Assembly (NCBI GenBank): GCA_030612585.1 | Contig: JAUWNP010000018.1 | Span: 1 to 41,171 of the forward strand | DNA length: 41,171 nt | Direction of reading: 5' to 3' | Source of the DNA: Anaerolineae bacterium | Lineage (GTDB): Bacteria; Chloroflexota; Anaerolineae; B4-G1 | Shown here: piece after piece, positions 38,844-41,171 of the stretch | Position numbering within the stretch: position 1 is the stretch's first letter | How the letters are laid out: every line of letters begins with the position of its first letter | Position numbers and translations under genes: made by a program | The notes under the pieces: generated by a model | The model's database searches: none | What the model was told of the DNA's origin: nothing | The model's input: the letters and a program-made list of their open reading frames with translations, nothing else

Positions 38844-40019
38844 TCAAGTTTGATGCAATCGCGCCAGCAACCGGTGACGCAACGCCGTGTCCTGCCCGAT
38901 CGCTTCCACCAAGTGCGGCCACCGGGCGGCGAACTCGAAGTAGCGTGGTGCGGACTCCAGGGCATGGTCTCGGGCCTGGGCAACGATGGTCTCCGGTGGA
39001 CCGAAGCGCGCAACTGGTTCCGGCGTGGCCTCGGCCTGCAACGCCGCCAGTGCTTGCTCCTCGACGTCGTCGCGCAGGAAGCGGCCCGGGTACGGGTCGA
39101 ACTGCGCCGGGTCTGCACCGGCCAGCCGCAGTTTCTCCCGCTCGTAGACAAAGCGCAACGCGTCCTGGTGCAGTTTGCTCCAGGCATAGGCGCTGTGCGC
39201 ACCATCCGGCGCATCGGGCGGTATGTGAGTGATCACCAGTTGCTTATCGAACCAGAACTTGAACCCCATCAGGCGAGCGTTGATCAGGTAGTCAATGTCC
39301 TCGCCGCGAGTGATGCCCGGGTCGAACCCCACGTGAGTGAACAGATCACGGTGGAAGACCATGTTCCCACCGAACGCCACCGGCGTTGGAACCAGCCGGC
39401 CCGGCGCGGCCTGCAACACCCGCGTACCATCGTTCATGATGGTGCTCTTGTCCAGGAAGATATTACCCGTGCGCGGGCTCTCCGGCTGCATCACATCGCC
39501 GCCGGCGTCGAGGTAGAAGCCGGCCAGGCCCAGCACCCGCTCGCCTCCGTGCTCACGCCCCACAAAGTGGAGCGCGGTCTGCAAATAGTCAGGCGCCACG
39601 ATCTCGTCGTCGTCCAGGGCGACGACGACCTCGGCACCGAGGGCGTGGGGAAGCAACAGTTGCAGATTGCGCACGCCCGCATAGCCACGCATCTGGACGT
39701 GGTCGGACAGGCCGGGGTGGCGCCGGCGGATGAAGGCAGCGTCGGCCTCGGTCGCCTGGGCAATAGGGTAGTGGGCGCGGAAAGGGGTGACCAGACGCTC
39801 GACTTGATTGGCGATGGCCTGCTCCAGTTCGGGATGAGTCGCGGCGGTGAGGATAAGCACGCTGAACTCTGGGCCTTCGAGCGCGGCCAGGCTCTCCAGC
39901 AGGCGTGGTAGCGTGCTCTCGCCATCCAGTGGGGTGGGATGGTCGTAGATGGTCTCAATCGGCCCATCCGCCCGCTCACTGCCCCAGGTCCAGTAAGTTG
40001 GGATTACTATGTGGGACAT
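38844..40019 (-). CDS. GT2-type glycosyltransferase
   Basis: The 391-aa protein starts at ATG 40019, overlapping the GH130-like gene by 13 bases. A GT-A nucleotide-sugar fold is indicated: MSHIVIPTYWTW, SVLILTAATHPELEQAIANQ, a DxD-type motif VVALDDDEIVAPDYL, then FGGNMVFHRDLF and RGEDIDYLINARL, where the acidic RGED element resembles the acceptor-side catalytic residues of GT2 enzymes. No signal peptide or TM is seen, so it is probably cytosolic. With phosphorylase-type genes beside it, it may build a sugar-glycerate-type solute; the donor and acceptor are unknown. Confidence 0.85.
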   Translation of the reverse strand: MSHIVIPTYWTWGSERADGPIETIYDHPTPLDGESTLPRLLESLAALEGPEFSVLILTAATHPELEQAIANQVERLVTPFRAHYPIAQATEADAAFIRRRHPGLSDHVQMRGYAGVRNLQLLLPHALGAEVVVALDDDEIVAPDYLQTALHFVGREHGGERVLGLAGFYLDAGGDVMQPESPRTGNIFLDKSTIMNDGTRVLQAAPGRLVPTPVAFGGNMVFHRDLFTHVGFDPGITRGEDIDYLINARLMGFKFWFDKQLVITHIPPDAPDGAHSAYAWSKLHQDALRFVYEREKLRLAGADPAQFDPYPGRFLRDDVEEQALAALQAEATPEPVARFGPPETIVAQARDHALESAPRYFEFAARWPHLVEAIGQDTALRHRLLARLHQT

Positions 40020-40945
40020 CTTCGTGCTGCTTCGGGAACAAGGTCGCAAAGCCTGGCCCAGGCCACCCCTACCACCCTGTCACCACCACCGTAGTAGATC
40101 AAAATCTCGTCGTCGTCTTCGATTATCTGACCAGCATCTCGCGCTCTGGCTACAGCGCCATTGGTAAACACCACGATAGGAGCCCAACCGTAGAGTTCAT
40201 AATCTTCTTTGGGAATAAATATGGGATCAGGAGAGCGGTAGAGGACTTGCTTTGGATCGTCAAGGTCCAGCAAGGCCGCACCCAGCATGTAACTCCTTCG
40301 GCCTCTCTCTATCCCAACCCCGTGGTATATCAACAACCATCCATGCTTGGTCTTCAAGACCTGCGCCCCGGCCCCCACCCGCTCGGAATCCCACATTCCG
40401 GGGCGGGCTTTCATGATAACCTCAAAGTCGGCCGGCCAGGGTGATTCCAGCGTGTCCGAATAACTGATCGCAATGTCGCGCACCTCACCGCGTATCGGCC
40501 GGCGCAACATGGCGTATTTGCCGTTGATTTTCTGAGGAAACAGAACGGCGTTTCTACCCAGCGTGCCGGGGAATACGGGGCCGTACCGGGTCCACTTGTT
40601 TTTCACTTCTGCGGCGGGGGTATTGGACAAAACGATGAAATCCTGTTTGGTTATGGATGCCAGAGCGATTTGCAGCACGCACCCGTGCGCGCTGTAAGTC
40701 AGATAGACCCGGTCCCCGATTAAAACCAGGCGAGGGGCCTCACAGCCGCCCTTTTCTCGCCGTCTCGTCTGGAGCACTTTTGTCTCGGCGATCTCATAGT
40801 CTGTCTCGGGAGCAAAAATCGGATGCGGCAATCTTCCGTCCAGGTGCACGCCATCTCTGCTCCAGGCCAGACCCAAACGGGAAATGTGGTCATCTCCAAA
40901 ACCCCGGTAAACGATATAAGTTATTCCATCCCCGCTCTTAACCAC
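40007..40945 (-). CDS. GH130-like mannoside phosphorylase/hydrolase
   Basis: The 312-aa protein fits the GH130 five-bladed beta-propeller: GISRLGLA.S.DG-like start (HISRLGLAWSRDGVHLDGRL), PRLVLIGDRVYLTYSAH, GRNAVLFP and a final YYGGGDRVVGVAWA. The family cleaves beta-mannosides, mostly by phosphorolysis. The usual EDPR motif, which I recall as carrying the catalytic Asp, reads EAPR here (GGCEAPRLVL), so activity may be altered or lost. The N-terminus starts later than usual, at GTG 40945, and overlaps the upstream gene by 25 bases; upstream in-frame codons reach a stop quickly, so truncation is possible. Confidence 0.78.
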   Translation of the reverse strand: MVKSGDGITYIVYRGFGDDHISRLGLAWSRDGVHLDGRLPHPIFAPETDYEIAETKVLQTRRREKGGCEAPRLVLIGDRVYLTYSAHGCVLQIALASITKQDFIVLSNTPAAEVKNKWTRYGPVFPGTLGRNAVLFPQKINGKYAMLRRPIRGEVRDIAISYSDTLESPWPADFEVIMKARPGMWDSERVGAGAQVLKTKHGWLLIYHGVGIERGRRSYMLGAALLDLDDPKQVLYRSPDPIFIPKEDYELYGWAPIVVFTNGAVARARDAGQIIEDDDEILIYYGGGDRVVGVAWARLCDLVPEAARRCPT

Positions 40946-41171
40946 AAGACCTGGTATGGGCCAACGGTGAGCGCCAAATCGTCACCACTGTCCATCGAGT
41001 AGAGCGTCCCCGAGATGATGTCTCTCAGAACACCAGCGTGCCGGATGGACAACGCCTTCAGGTTGATCCGGAAGGGCTGTGCAGCGCCCGACACGTTGTG
41101 GACGCAGAGCACCTTTTCCTCGCCGTCGGGGGAGGTGCGCACCAGCGTGAACAGCGGTTCGTCGCCGAGGA
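40921..41171 (-). CDS. GH13_18-type sugar phosphorylase, C-terminal part
   Basis: Only the last 82 or so codons are in the window; the frame stays open to the edge (LFTLVRTSPDGEEKVLCVHN). The C-terminal beta domain with VLRDIISGTLY and a final LTVGPYQVLWL matches the sucrose phosphorylase/glucosylglycerate phosphorylase group (GH13_18). Exact specificity cannot be told from this part. It is upstream of and overlapping the GH130-like gene, so they form an operon with the glycosyltransferase. Confidence 0.7.
   Translation of the reverse strand, partial: LGDEPLFTLVRTSPDGEEKVLCVHNVSGAAQPFRINLKALSIRHAGVLRDIISGTLYSMDSGDDLALTVGPYQVLWLRAGME

Overview
The window is GC-rich and densely coded. Its gene content suggests a Chloroflexota (Anaerolineae-like) bacterium: two very large cyclase-AAA ATPase-TPR proteins, a LysM/M23 peptidase, secreted proteases with tryptophan-rich repeats, an ABC-2 export operon, a DUF211/VIT-type pair and many short palindromic and heptanucleotide repeats at gene edges. 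The phylum is inferred from gene content; no rRNA gene is present. The genetic code looks standard.

Layout. 1-2700: mnmA behind a good promoter and a CGGAT-rich repeat, a two-TM membrane protein, a YtxH-type protein, and tRNA-Arg(TCT) on the minus strand. 2715-5301 (minus): a deoxyribosyltransferase-like gene and two overlapping genes of unknown function. 5429-5668: a DUF2007-like gene. 5694-16996 is one long minus-strand gene run, transcribed in the order adenosine-specific kinase, HD-domain phosphohydrolase, double-cyclase/AAA/TPR protein, gingipain-like secreted protease, DUF192 protein, LysM/M23 peptidase. 17180-17566 (minus) is a single-domain response regulator with its own promoter.

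17831-22456 (plus): TrmI-type tRNA methyltransferase, DUF211 protein, VIT-like membrane protein, a zinc-ribbon gene that appears interrupted by an in-frame TGA, a DegV/FakB protein, a 42-aa membrane peptide and a YihY/BrkB-type membrane protein. 22554-32587 (plus) is a ten-gene export operon resembling an expanded cecR-ybhGFSR: a TetR regulator behind a promoter with two operator palindromes, two ABC-2 permeases, four ATPases in two degenerate/canonical pairs, a DUF1232 protein and two membrane-fusion proteins, closed by a 16-bp palindrome. 32888-36370 is a second cyclase/AAA/TPR gene, facing a subtilisin-like protease (36486-38348, minus) across a strong bidirectional terminator. 38844-41171 (minus) is the end of a sugar cluster: GH13_18-type phosphorylase (partial), GH130-like enzyme and a GT2 glycosyltransferase, plausibly for a glycoside compatible solute.

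Most striking: (1) the first cyclase has two cyclase domains whose active-site residues are complementary, as in eukaryotic soluble adenylyl cyclase; (2) each cyclase/AAA/TPR gene adjoins a secreted protease with tryptophan repeats; (3) the export operon has two asymmetric ATPase pairs but one permease pair; (4) seven-base tandem repeats supply the Shine-Dalgarno site and start codon of two genes and the signal peptide of a third.
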